From Oncomelania hupensis (taxonomy: Eukaryota > Mollusca > Gastropoda > Littorinimorpha > Pomatiopsidae), in assembly GCA_036898135.1 (NCBI GenBank), contig CM072517.1, forward strand, positions 68,005,604-68,069,603: 64,000 nucleotides of DNA. The letters are read 5' to 3'. Made by a program: the position numbers and the translations under genes. Below are positions 34,384 to 44,893 of the stretch, piece by piece. The notes under the pieces were generated by a model that was given only the letters and a program-made list of their open reading frames with translations, had not been told where the DNA came from and did no database searches. Each line of letters starts with the position of its first letter. Position 1 is the first letter of the stretch.

Positions 34384-34790
34384 GTGCAGAGCCCAGCAAC
34401 AATAAAACCCCACATCACACTTTCCACCAATAATCATTACATCATTGTCAATCAACACAATTTCATGAAACACTTTCTCAAAAAATTCAGGGTTATCGCT
34501 ACAGCTAGGTGCATAAATGTTGCCAAGGGTAACACGTTTTTTTTATATTTCATTATAAGCAATTATGTAACGTTGGTCAAAATCACACAAAACACTATGC
34601 AATTTAAATTCAAAATTGTTGCTAAACAAGATAGCAACACCATTACTAGCCGTTTCTTGCCCAGCCACAATGCAGTCGTAACCCAATTGTGATCAAATGA
34701 GGTTCTCACAATCCGACTTTATATGAGTTTCTTGCAGTTTTCATAATTTCTCAAATGATCAAAAAGGTCTTTTCTTATTCTTAACAGACT
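34384..34790 (-). pseudogene. Tx1/L1-type endonuclease N-terminal half, relic
   Basis: Frames on the - strand carry KRKDLFDHLRNYE, GVAILFSNNFEFKLHSV, RYIIAYNEI, TLGNIYAPSCSDNPEFFEKV and NDVMIIGG, parallel to the endonuclease at 29,233-30,210 (KRRDVFHYLRS, GVAVLFNSNFEFKINK, SLYGPNRDDPEFY, IVLGGDWN). It contains stops and frame changes and ends where the C-terminal half preserved at 24,880-25,290 would begin, so the two could be halves of one copy. Confidence 0.65.
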
Positions 34791-35149
34791 TACCTGACTT
34801 GTATAATTAACCTATATCTGACTTACCTTACTGACTTGTACATAATTTGTTTTTAAAGATACTGATATAAGTTAAAGTCAGTTGAGTCTTAGTAGCTTCC
34901 CTATTTAGAGAAGTATCTTATAATCAGTTGCTTGATATGTTTTGAGATTTAATTTTGCATGTTTATGTTTTTAAGTTGCTCTTTCAATTTAATTCTTACT
35001 TCTTTGGATTCAATGACAACATTTTCTTGTAATCACATGTCAAAGCTGTCGCGATCTTTAGCATAAAATAAATGAATTGTAATTGTTCACAGAAATCCAT
35101 TAAAATAGAGTTATATTTCTGTATACAAATCCAAACACTAATACCACGT
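34791..35149. other. No recognisable gene
   Basis: AT-rich DNA with TTACCTGACTTGTATAA-like phrases repeated twice near 34,790-34,850. Confidence 0.4.
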
Positions 35150-35272
35150 CTGCCAAAGTGTTTAAGTGTTTAATAAGTTTGCCGGAGGTCTAAAATGAAC
35201 TTTGTTTTACCACAACAAAATGCACCGATGATCATTCTACAGTGAGGATCGTGAGGAAGCAAGGATGTCATT
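35150..35272 (-). pseudogene. Start of a P-loop ATPase-like frame (packaging-ATPase-like), relic
   Basis: Directly after the stop of the capsid-like frame the - strand begins MTSLLPHDPHCRMIIGAFCC then GKTKFILDL, a clear Walker A motif (GxxxxGKT) close to the N-terminus. It breaks at a stop within about 50 codons. The arrangement and the early P-loop recall FtsK/HerA-type packaging ATPases of Polinton/Maverick-like elements and related DNA viruses. That reading is inference; the visible piece is too short to exclude other P-loop proteins. Confidence 0.4.
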
Positions 35273-35797
35273 TTAATGCACTAAATCTTTTAATCTCCCA
35301 TTTTCAGTATTTAACTCAGCGTCCATAATTACATACATGTATACAGTAAATGGTTCAGACTTGCTAGCAACACCTTCTCTATGAAGCTCAATCATGATGC
35401 CCTCTGTCCCGTTTTCAATTCTCCTCCCAGAACCATGAAGTTCATTGGTTGGAATCGTTCTAAAGTCTAACCACAAAGCAAATTTATTTACAAGATAATC
35501 TTCCAATCTTGTGTCATGTAAATGGAGGTCTTTAGAAATTAAATCAACTGTATCAGTCCTTAAATGACCGCCACCTAAAATCTTGCTAATCTCGTCAAAC
35601 TGCTGAAACTCCAGCATTCCATTAATGAATAATTGAATTTTGCTTGCAATCACAATCAACGCATTTGTTACATGTATATTTGGATTTACAAACACCTCAT
35701 TGTCTTGGTTGTAATTATATTCTTGTACAAACAGCATCAGTACACCTTTAAAACTCCGAGCTGGCAAATTCATGTTAATTTCCATGAAGCACCTCAT
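35273..35797 (-). pseudogene. Jelly-roll capsid-like C-terminal fragment (Polinton-like or viral relic)
   Basis: A 174-codon frame contains LPARSFKGVLMLFVQE, NPNIHVTNALIVI, LHLHDTRLEDYLVNKFALWL, DFRTIPTNELHGSGRRIENG, EGIMIELHREG and VYMYVIMDAELNTENGRLKD. I associate the D-x-R-x...L-H-G-S-G-R and D-A-x-L-x-x-x-N-G-R patterns with the C-terminus of large capsid-like proteins found in many invertebrate genomes beside Polinton/Maverick-type genes. No polymerase B or integrase of that type is visible nearby. The frame lacks an N-terminal part. The family assignment is from memory of patterns and needs a profile search. Confidence 0.45.
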
Positions 35798-36004
35798 AGA
35801 CCTTTATTAAACTGTCTATAATGCACGAGCCTGTCATAATAAATTGCTAGCTTGTATTGATTAAGTCATTTTCTATGGCAATTTCTGAAACAGAATAGCT
35901 AGCGGTTTTGTCAGAACTAATTAGTACTTGCGATCTGTCACTTTCTAATTCTCCATTTGAATTTTTAATAGTTTTGATCTATGTTTTGATAGACTGCATT
36001 CAAT

Positions 36005-36172
36005 ATTATTATTGAAGGGAGATAGGGATTGGAGTATTCAGAGAAAGCTCTCTGTGAGCTGAAAATCTCGTACCAAAGTCACAAAGGCTCATTCAATGCG
36101 GAAATCGAACCCGCGAACTTCGCCATAAGAAACCAGCTACTAACCCACTGCGCCCTCAGGTCACCTTCACAT
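36005..36172 (-). mobile_element. tRNA-derived SINE with diverged shared core
   Basis: The - strand reads GACCTGAGGGCGCAGTGGGT (A box) and AAGTTCGCGGGTTCGATTTC (B box), then GAGAGCTTTCTCTGAATACT then CC, a diverged form of the TTTTCTCCGGGTACTCCGG core seen in other SINEs here. It ends in a TTCAATAATAATATTGAA palindrome. Confidence 0.65.
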
Positions 36173-36196
36173 CCATACACGCACACTCACACACTG

Positions 36197-36781
36197 TTAC
36201 ACTCGTTTGGTGTTTTTGTATCAGTAGTTGATTCAGCCCCAATGCTGAAATCCTGATAAGTGTAACTCGTTTATCCACGCAACCTGTTCACTCAGCAACA
36301 ACACATAAGTCGTCGTATGAGGTTTTCTAACTTTATTCAGCGCACATCAACAACTGCATACCATCGCTCAATGGCTTTCACTTTCTCAACTTTTTTTTAA
36401 CACAACACAGTGCATCAATTATATAGTTTTTCTCGACTCCAGAGAATGTCAGAACGTTCCCGAGTGACGCGTAACAACCAATCAAACTAAACTTCGTCAT
36501 CACTGTATTACGTCATACATCTTACTTTTCGGTCCAAGAATGTTCTCAAATATCTACACCTATCACGAAGCTTCGATCGACAGCAAACAAGCAAATCTAG
36601 AGAATTCTCCAATAATATCGACTAACGAAAATTATCAACGTTATACACAGCTTCTCCAAACAACAACGCAAAATCAAATCAAAGGTAAATACACTCTGTT
36701 ATTGAATGCTTTGCTAAATAAAACGATCAGATCTATTGCGGGCGTTTCACACGAACTATCGTGCGCGTTTCAACGTAACAT
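36197..36781 (-). repeat. Probable 3' LTR flanking the decayed Gypsy element (LTR-A)
   Basis: It starts TGTTACACTCG and ends CAACGTAACA, with inverted termini TGTTAC/GTAACA. About 500 bases are directly repeated at 44,388-44,893 (TTGATTCAGCCCC, ACCTGATAAGTGTAACTC-like, CATCAACAACTGCATAC, ATTATCAACGTTAT). Just inside the element, the - strand shows GTAGGGGGTTA, a plausible polypurine tract. Both copies contain TTTATTC, i.e. GAATAAA on the - strand. Confidence 0.6.
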
Positions 36782-36889
36782 AACCCCCTACACAAGAAGA
36801 AATTTACTTAATTTCTTTCAACAACGTTGAGACACAATGAACAAACAAAGTCCAGAATTAAAACTTCTTTCAGCCTGTCTGAATACTGT

Positions 36890-36998
36890 CAATGCTCTCA
36901 GTTCATTCACAGTCAATGTTTTTCATCTGCAAGTCTGTATGGATACTGTCAATGTTCACAGTTTATGTACACAGAGTCAATGTTTTTCATCTGTAAGG
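36890..36998. repeat. Two-unit ~55-bp tandem duplication
   Basis: ATACTGTCAATG and GTCAATGTTTTTCATCTG each occur twice about 65 bases apart, at the broken 3' end of the pol region. Confidence 0.75.
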
Positions 36999-38601
36999 AA
37001 ACGACGCCCTCGTCCGTTACAGTTGTCATCGGCCCAGGGTCAAAGACATTGATCTTGTGGACTTTCTTAGAGTCAGTGCATCCTCTATTGCTCCCTTCTT
37101 CCATGGAATGTCCGATGAAGTCGGCGTTGTCAGTTCCCAGAATGCACATGCTGGGTCTCACGGTCAGGTTGGCTTCTGTGAGATGGTGAAACAGCTCCCT
37201 CAAGGTCTGCAGATGCTCTTCCCAGGTGTGGGTGTGGACTAGTAGGTCGTCCCAGAAACACACGACGTCGTCCATCCCTTTGAGCATCTTCCTCATTCCT
37301 CTCTTCAGGGTAGCTCCGCTGTTGACCATGCCAAAGGGCATCCTTAGGCTCTCGTATGTCCCATCAGGAGTTATAAAAGCAGTCTTTGGTATGTCCTGTT
37401 GACGCACGGGGACTTGCCAATAACCCTTCCTGAGGTCCATCTTCGAGAATATTTTACTCCCCGAAAATTGGCGGAAGAGGTCTGCTGCTGTAGGCATCGG
37501 CTCAGGGTCGAAGACCGTGATCTTGTTAACCTTCCTGTAGTCGATGCATATTTCGTTGCTTCCGTCCTTCTTCACGACCACGACAGGGGATGTGTAGGGG
37601 GAACTGGACTCCCTGATGATGCCCATCTTCAGCATCTCGTCGATGTCTTTCTTCAAGGATTCACGGGCCTTGAAAGGGATCGGGAAGGGTTTGGATCGAA
37701 CGAGGATATTTGAAGTAAGGTGGACTTCATGTTCGACCAAAGTTGCAGAGCCTGGGACATCGCTGAAGTTATGGGGAAACTCGCCCATAAGGTCCTTGAG
37801 CTCCATCCTTTGACCTTCCGTCAAGCGTGGTCCTAGCTTGATGCCTTCTTTGCTGTGGAAGTCTCCGAGTTCCAACAGTTCCTCGCTGTCAAAGCTGTCG
37901 TCGATCACAGCTGCTGTTGCCGCGTGTACAGTCTCCGGCGGCCTTTCCACGTACAGCTTAAGGAGGTTGGCGTGGTATATCTTGGAATGCTGGCAGACCT
38001 TCACCTTGTAGTCGTTGATCCCCACCACGGTCTCCACTAGGTACGGGCCTTTCCACTGCAACAGCAACTTATTGTGATCAGTAGGTAGCAGCACAAGCAC
38101 TTTGTTGCCAGGTTTGAACTTCCTGTTCACAGCCATACGGTCATAGTAGTGCTTTCCACAGTCCTGGGACTTCTTCAGGTTTTCTCTGGCTATCTCGAGA
38201 GTCTGCTCCAGCTTCTCCCGTAGCTCAAACACGTACTGGTAACTGTTCTTTACTTCTGGGGTGTCTATTTCTTTCGTCCACAGTTCTTTCAGGATGTGCA
38301 TCGGCCCTCGGATGGTTCTTCCGTACAGCAGCTCGAACGGAGAAAAGCCGGTGGACTCCTGCGGTACTTCTCTGTAGGCGAAAAGTAAGGCGTTGATGTA
38401 GCGATGCCATTGCCTGGGCTGCTCGCTGCACAGTTTCTTCAGGGTGGACTTCAGCGTGGCATTGAACTTTTCGACGAGCCCGTTGCACATTGGATGGTAG
38501 GGTGTTGTAGTCAAATGCCGGATGCTCAGCAGTCTGTTGACCTCCTTCATGCAGTCAGAGGCGAACTGCGTTCCAAGGTCAGTCAGAATTTCTTCAGGCA
38601 C
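36999..38601 (-). pseudogene. Gypsy (Gmr1-type order) integrase core followed by reverse transcriptase, 3'-truncated
   Basis: A 550-codon frame begins inside the integrase core: EEILTDLGTQFAS (second catalytic Asp), HPMCNGLVEKFNATL (Glu), then QESTGFSPFELLYGRTIRGP and a C-terminal domain LLQWKGPYLVETVVG. Reverse transcriptase follows in the same frame: MGIIRESSSPYTSPVVVVKK, SKMDLRKGYWQVPV, LRMPFGMVNSGATLKR and CFWDDLLVHTHTWEEHL (catalytic D-D). Integrase before RT is the Gmr1 order, opposite to ordinary Ty3/Gypsy. After DFIGHS the homology stops and a scrambled echo of an earlier RT piece appears (KKVHKINVFDPGPM). RNase H is missing. Confidence 0.85.
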
Positions 38602-38608
38602 TCCAAGT

Positions 38609-39123
38609 CTACTGAACGTCGAACATGTCCACCAGCGCCTCTGCCACAGTTTCAGTGTTAATCTTCTTCAGTGGCACTGCTTCTGGGTACCGAGTCGCAT
38701 AGTCCACTAAAGTCAGTACCCACCGGTGACCTTCTTCACTCGGAGGTTTTATTTCGCCGATTAAGTCTAAGGCCACCCTCTTGAAAGTTCGGTCGATCAA
38801 AGGCATTCTCTGCATAGGCACTTTCAGGACCCTTCCTCGAGGTATAGTCTTCTGACAATGTCACATGATCGGCAGAAACGGCTGACCTCCGCATGAAGTC
38901 CTGTCCAGTAGAATACCGCCTGGATTCTGTCTGACGTCTTCTTGATGCCCAGGTGACCTCCCATGATGGAATCGTGAGCTACTTCCATCACTTGGCGCCT
39001 TATGGGTAACGGTACCAAGACTTGACGTAGTGGTTTACCTCCGTTGACCCTCGGGTGCTGGAAGATTCTGTACAGGATCTTGGCCTTCACCTCGAAATAG
39101 ACCGTGCCACTGCCCTTGGTCAC
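38609..39123 (-). pseudogene. Same element: integrase zinc-binding domain and start of catalytic core
   Basis: Two frames. The first contains VAHDSIMGGHLGIKKTSDRI and VSRFCRSCDIV, the H-H-C-C zinc-binding domain. The second holds RTFKRVALDLIGEIKPPSEE and LTLVDYATRYPEAVPLK with the first catalytic Asp. Frameshifts lie near 38,822 and 38,605, and another separates this from the protease. Confidence 0.8.
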
Positions 39124-39160
39124 GTGGTTTTGGCGGTTCCTGTCCTTGTTTAAAGTACTA

Positions 39161-39877
39161 TCAGCTTCCTGGAGCTGGATCAGCTTCCTGGAGCTGGATC
39201 AGCTTACATGTATCTCTGTCCACGATGGCAGCTTTGGAGCTGTCGGCGACCTTTAGTGGCGTAGATGTCTTGTCTCTCTTGGCCTGGGCCCTGGTAGTAA
39301 CAGCACCGACGATCTCTGGTCGGCAGGGCTGAGCCGGAGTAGCCACATTGTCCCGTAGCAGCCCTGTAAGGTCTCCATCGGGAAATGGCAATGGATCCTC
39401 TACAACTTCGACGCGTTGGGTTGAGGCAGGACTCCATTCTAAATCGGGGTCGTCGTGTCGTCTCGCGCCGTCGATATTCCCGATCATCACATCATACAGC
39501 GGCTTCTTCAGGCAAACCGCTTCTACTTCGCCTATGTAGAAAGGGGTGCTCACATGAATCTTTGCAACTGGCGCTCTCACACATTTGCTGTCGGCCATGA
39601 GTGTCCATTTAGAATCGCCAGTGAACTGTTCTTTTGCGAGTAGATCTTCTCTGACAATGACCCCACTGCAACCTGAGTCTCTTAGGACAGTCACTTCATG
39701 ATTTCCGACGCGTCCCTTGGAAACAGGCATGCACTGGACGGTCTCAGCTGCGCTGGCGACGACGGGGATGGATTTCCCGTTGGCAAGGAGAAGTTGGCCA
39801 TCAGTCATGCACTCTTGCACGTCCGGAGGAGTAGCTGTGCGCTCGGTCTCACTCGGAAAATGACGCTCCCGCCGCAC
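39161..39877 (-). pseudogene. Same element: aspartic protease
   Basis: The frame carries VTVLRDSGCSGVIV (D-S-G active site) and LYDVMIGNIDGARR (the I-G hydrophobic motif), plus a linker TTRAQAKRDK comparable to QTRAQARAEG in element G. It overlaps the end of gag by about 70 bases in another frame. That overlap could be a natural frameshift site or a decay frameshift; G and H have gag and pol in one frame, which favours decay. Confidence 0.75.
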
Positions 39878-40870
39878 ACTTGATGGTCAGATCTGCTGGT
39901 TTGCCGTTGATTGGAGAACCGTCTCTGTCGATTGCCCGCCGCTGCGTTGACCGTATTGCTCTGCTGTCCGCTATTTCTGTTTTGAGAACAGTTAGCAGCT
40001 CTGTGGTCTGTAGCGTTGCAGGTGAAACAGCCTCTTGAATGCCCTTCCCTGGAAGGTGGCGTGGAGTCCGTCTGTCTCTGGTTCGTCTGACTTCCCTGGG
40101 TCTGGTTCCCATGGTTTCCAGTCTTCTGAAAATGTTTCGTCGCCTTGGGTGGCCCCAGCGTTTTCCCATAAGCGATCAGATATCTTTCAGCAGCTTCAGC
40201 AACGTCTTTTAGCGTCTGCAACTTTTGTATTTCCAAATGGATCGTGAGGTCCTTTGGGCAGGCGTTGAGTAATTGCTCCCTCACGATCAGATCATGGAAA
40301 CTCTCGTAAGTTTTCCCTTTGCCTGATAATTCCACCCACTTGTGTAGATATGACGACAGGCGCTCCACAAATTGCTTTGGTGTCTCGTCTGACAAAGGCC
40401 GGCATTCGCGTAAGCGTTTACGGTAGCCCTTCTCTGTAAATTTGTAGCACTGCAATAGGGCCTCTTTCAAGACGTCGTAGTTTTTGGCGTCATCGTTCGA
40501 CAGTCTGGTGTAGACTTCGAGTGCTTGCCCCGTCAGAAGTGCACCGAGTCGAATTGCCCAGTCTTGAGGTTGCCAGTTAGAGCTTTCGGCGAACCTTTCA
40601 AATCTCGCCAGATAACTGTCAATCTGGTCCTTCCCGTCGACGAACGCTGGCAATTTTGGAGCCTTGTGGTCGTTGATGACTTGTGGCGCATGCTGATTGT
40701 TTTGGATACGCGCCAACTCTAGCTGGTACTGACGCTCAGCCTCTCTTTCCTCTCTTTCTTCTTGGCAAAGCTGAGCTTCGAGTTCTTTTTCTTCTGGGCG
40801 ACGCTGCGCTTCGAGTTCTCTTTCTTCTCGTCGACGTTGTTCTTCTAATTCTCTTTCTTCACGCCGTCTC
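39805..40870 (-). pseudogene. Same element: gag with CCHC knuckle and coiled coil
   Basis: The frame shows LPAFVDGKDQIDSYLARFER, WAIRLGALLTGQALEVYTRL, SDETPKQFVERLSSYLHKWV, DLIVREQLLNACPKDLTIHL and a zinc knuckle CFTCNATDHRAANC. This is the retrotransposon-gag domain also seen in G/H (VQPFDGKEDIESYLQHFEQI). Upstream (40,717-40,870) lies an E/R/Q-rich coiled coil interrupted by a family P insertion; its N-terminal part resumes at 41,604. Confidence 0.8.
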
Positions 40871-40881
40871 TGTTCTTCTCT

Positions 40882-41592
40882 CTTGTACCCATTGGGGTCA
40901 TGAGCAATCTTGCCACTGTAGATTGTTCTAACCTATAAAGGGAAAAGTGAAAGCCCCAGTTGAAAACCTGTCTTGCCTTTATAGGCATGACTGATTCACT
41001 GCGGCAACAGTACCCCCGTTATAGTGCCGGGGGTTTCAGTATAAATAGTATCCCCACTTTCTGGAAATTTAGTGCTTTAAATTCCCACTGTCGCTGTCTT
41101 CCTCATTTGCTCTTTCCCATTCCTGACCTGTCCTATCACTCTGCTATACTATCTTCTTCTTCGCTAGATCAATGACCTACCTTTTTTCTTGAAAACTCCT
41201 CCTGGACAAGACTCCTTGTTTGTGTATGAGGTCTGTTGGATCAGCTTGGGAGTGTTGGACGCTTTCTGCCAGGTGGTCACTAGGGCTTCCTATGATGTTA
41301 TTATTTAGCACTATAGGCATTTTATATGTATGTATTTTGTTGATAATTTATAATGATGTTTGTATTCTATTTTGTTTTTGTAACCGGGGGTTCGAGTAGT
41401 TGGGGTAAAGCCTCTGCCGTCCCCTGCGTGGGATGTCTTTATTGTAAAGTGACTGGCCGGTGGAGGGCATTCAATTTTCCCACTAGGGTTGTTTCGGCAG
41501 ATCTTTTATGCGGATTGGGGGTTGTCCGGTCCTGATTTGGCTCGGAAGAGTCCGCTGGACCTAAAGCAACAATCAATCAATCAATCAATCAA
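40882..41592 (+). mobile_element. Family P retroposon, copy 3 (711 bp, longest copy)
   Basis: From about 41,012 it matches copies 1 and 2 and it ends in a (AATC)n tail. An 11-bp repeat TGTTCTTCTCT flanks it (40,871-40,881 and 41,593-41,603). Because the surrounding gag coiled coil is itself repetitive (TCTTTCT-rich), this TSD is good but not conclusive. If correct, family P extends at least 130 bp further 5' than copies 1 and 2 show. Confidence 0.75.
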
Positions 41593-41603
41593 TGTTCTTC
41601 TCT

Positions 41604-41774
41604 TTCTAGACGCTGCTCTTCTTTTTCTAGACGCTTCTGTTCTAATTCTATTTCTTCACGCCGACGTTGCTCTTCGAGTACTATTGCTTGTATTCTCTCC
41701 TGAGACTTGACGTACTCCGTTAGCTGCTTGCCTTTTAGATTCAGTTCAAGTCCTTTTTGCTAGAAGTCAGCCAT
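41604..41774 (-). pseudogene. Same element: gag N-terminus
   Basis: It starts ATG at 41,772-41,774 (M-A-D-F) but has TAG at codon 5, then GLELNLKGKQLTEYVKSQER and an E/R-rich coiled coil that continues beyond the family P insertion. The early stop shows decay. Confidence 0.7.
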
Positions 41775-41989
41775 CTTGATGCTTTTCTGGAAAGTTCTTG
41801 ATTATGCTGAACCTTTCTAGATTGTTCTGGAACAGCACGCTTTCTGCAGAAGCGCTGATGCTTGTCACTAGTCGCCTTCGCTGATGCAGGCCCCGCTGTC
41901 CTCGTCGTATGCGACGCTGCACCACGCTGGTGTTGATATATACGCTCCTGTACTGAAGTAGACGCGACGTCCGCTCGGTTCTCTCTGTA

Positions 41990-43106
41990 ATACTGGCGAT
42001 TTAAATATAAATTTTATGTGACCAAGCACCGTGATTAGTCTCTCACACCGCATTGGAATTCTGGTACAAGAACGGCCGATAGAGGTAGCCTAACGCCCCT
42101 CTATCTACAAGTCTTACCCCCTAGTAAGAAAAACGTATCTTCCCCAGAATATCATCACAGACCGGCTAGTTAAGTCACCCTATGACTAATCTTAATACAT
42201 TTATAAGTTTAGCTCGGTCTGTGTTAGGATAGGGTTACAGAGATAGGGAGAAAACGTGTAGATGACTCACTAATACACTAGCTCTCGCACACAGCTATGG
42301 AACACAGGTAGTCCAGCCACTTGTTAACAGTAAATATCACACATTTATTTCCTCTACTCTATACACAGTTCTCTAAACACTAAACTAACTTAAATGTCCA
42401 AATTCACTTCGAATCGTTCGTTCCTTGATGGGTCTATGCTGCTACTGTTCTTGAGAATTGCTATTGTCTCATCATTAGGCGATTTCTTCTGGTTGGCCTA
42501 ATGTTGGTTTCAGGAGACTGGACTACCCCACAGTCCTTCTAGGTCAGTGTCTGTGCGAGGTTTATTTGTCCACTTAACTTTTTCCTTGAGGTGTGCTAAT
42601 GGTGTCTCCTCCTTGTTTGTATACCATGGGCTATCGTAGCTCAGTGCTAGATGCTCCACTGCAATACAAATGTCAGGTTTGACGCTTAGTGGTCTTTTTC
42701 CTGTCTCGGACAACGATGCCTGCTCGTCTTTTTGACAATGTCGGGCTGTGGCGATACTAGGTTGAATTGAATTTTACCTGTCCCTGCTTTAGTCTTGTGC
42801 TAGCGATATCTTTCAGAGCGTAGCTCCTTCTCGTGTGAGAGTTAGGCACAGAATCACTATCTAGACTTGTGGTCAGCCAAAAGCCCGCGAAAACTAGTAC
42901 TACAAATGGCTCCCCTAGCGGGTGTTTCTGGCTATACGTCAGCATGAGGTCAATGCCTAACTGAGCCAGCGTCAGCATACACACGCTCAGCACACAACTG
43001 ACTTGTGTCGTCTTCTAGTCAGCGACTTAACTTACACAGGCTACAGCAGGCTGAACTATTTAAGGCGTGTAGCAGTAGTGCAGAGTCTAAAACTAGCCTT
43101 TTGTGA
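41990..43106 (-). repeat. LTR-like region upstream of the decayed gag
   Basis: On the - strand it could start TGTTAAAC near 43,106 and end ATTACA near 41,990, with AATAAATGTGTG near 42,350 as polyadenylation signal. About 200 bases recur inverted at 34,125-34,330, showing it is a mobile unit. No convincing primer-binding site is adjacent. It may be the true 5' LTR of the decayed element or a separate insertion inside the LTR-A/LTR-B pair. Confidence 0.4.
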
Positions 43107-43107
43107 C

Positions 43108-43575
43108 AGGTTGTTTAACACTTGTAAGCCGCTTCACAGTCTTGTAGGCCTTCTTGCTGTTATTCTTGTTTCTCTTTTTTTTTTTTTTGGTAACGCTTTA
43201 TTGTCCCTTTTTATCTGGAAATCCCTGGCCGCCTCTCCTGGGGAAGGCGTAGTCACAGCCTGTGACACGCCCAAACCCAACTTACCTAACATTAGTTGTA
43301 GTCTTGAAATGTTGCTTGGGGAGCAAACCGGAGTACCCGGAGAAAACCCCCGAGACATTGCCCGAGTAGAAAGTAAATAATATTCGAGAAACATAACGCC
43401 CAGATCCTGGATCGATCCCACACCTGTCAGGCGCCATTGGTTTCTGGCCTGTGGAGAAGGCAAGTTAGTCCCGCCTAAGCCCACTTGGCCACAACGCTCT
43501 TGGCATTGATCTTTTATCCAGTTCTTCTTTGCTGTGCGCATGTCGTTTTGGATGTCACTTTACATTTTTCTCTGG
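43108..43575 (-). pseudogene. RTE-type LINE fragment (linker), split by a SINE
   Basis: 43,108-43,167 and 43,500-43,575 match adjoining parts of the RTE copy C linker at about 22,505-22,640 (GCCGCTTCACAGTCTTGTAG, TGCTGTGCGCATGTCGTTTT). The remaining frame reads MRTAKKNWIKDQCQE. A SINE lies between the halves. Confidence 0.75.
43168..43500 (-). mobile_element. SINE 'A', copy 2 (most complete)
   Basis: The - strand reads GTGGCCAAGTGGGCTTAGGC (A box of tRNA-Leu/Ser type), GGTGTGGGATCGATCC (B box), core TTTTCTCCGGGTACTCCGGT, and a 3' tail with a long A-run (poly-T on +, 43,174-43,188). A short repeat CTCTT may be its TSD. It is homologous to 10,360-10,662. Confidence 0.8.
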
Positions 43576-44387
43576 GAAACTTTGACGATGGTGTTTGTGT
43601 GGGGTTTAAAAGTTTACAACTATATAATCGCAAACAAGAACACCCTTTCGAACTAGAATAGAAGATAGAAATGATAGTGAAAGCCAATTCTATAGATCTG
43701 CGTTGATGACTGAGAAGAATAAACAACAATAATGTATGTGCGTGTCTGTCTCCTATATCACTATATGAAAGAATACGTGTACTTCAATTCTGTTCACAGA
43801 CAATCATCTCAGCATTTGTACGTAACCCAAAGATATGTATGTTTTTCTTGCTCAACGTTCGCTATTTTCACACAAAGAACTCAAACATACATATAACTCA
43901 AATGCATACTCACAGTTACATTCAATAATCCAAAAGAACAGAGATCGCGTACTCACAATTTTCTCCCTTGGATATATGGCTCATGTAGTCAGTCGACGTT
44001 ATTACACACAACGTGGATAGGCCTACATGACCTCCTCACTGATACAACTCGCATCAGTACTGTAGGTGCCAGACAGCTAGGTACCGGCCTGAAGCGCAGC
44101 AGCTCCAGCCTGCAGTCGGTTGACAGAATGGCGGTCCTCTTCAAGTCCCAGCCTCGTCACTGTGGAAGCGGCCCCAGGTACGGCCCCTAGCTCACACACC
44201 GGTTGCTGTGAAATAGTTCATTCATTATTTCCACTGTCTACTTATTCGTAGTTTCCTTTTTAGTCATGTCCATTCTGTTCTGTTGGTTATTCCGTAATCT
44301 TTTCTTAGTCTCCACGTTTGTCTGTCTGTCTTTATGTCTCCTCTATTGCCACAATACTTTAAACTTATTCTTACCATATGTATACGC
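43576..44387. other. No recognisable gene
   Basis: Probably leader or flanking sequence of the LTR-B element; no primer-binding site or protein motif could be identified. Confidence 0.4.
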
Positions 44388-44893
44388 TCTGTTACACTCG
44401 ATGTTGTTTTTTATCAGTTGATTCAGCCCCGATGCTTGAAACCTGATAAGTGTAACTCAGATTCCTTTATCCACGCAGCCTGCTCACTCAGCAACAAGGC
44501 AGAAGTCGTCGTATGTAGTTTTCCAACTTTATTCAGCGAACATCAACAACTGCATACAATCGCTTTTTCCACTCTCAACTTTCACTTTCATCACAATACA
44601 ACCACTTTTTTGAAACAGTGCGGCACTTATATAGTCTCTCTACACTCCAGAGAAAGGAAGAACATTCGGGCAAGACACAATTATAACCAATCAGAACAAA
44701 TTTCGTCATCACTGTCTCACGTCATACGACCATATTTAAGATGGAAGGTCTCTAGTTACCACTAGAATTATCCACACGCTTCGATCGATAGTAAACAACC
44801 AACTCTAGAAAATTCTCAAATAATATCGACCAACTAAAATTATCAACGTTATTCAAAGCTTCTTCTAACAACAACGCAAAATCAAATTAAAGG
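44388..44893 (-). repeat. Probable 5' LTR of the decayed element (LTR-B, truncated)
   Basis: A direct repeat of 36,197-36,690 with the same TGTTACACTCG start and about 80-85% identity by eye. Homology stops after CAAAATCAAATTAAAGGT, so about 85 bp of the distal end are lost. Same orientation as LTR-A, 8.2 kb apart, with gag-pol between. Confidence 0.55.
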
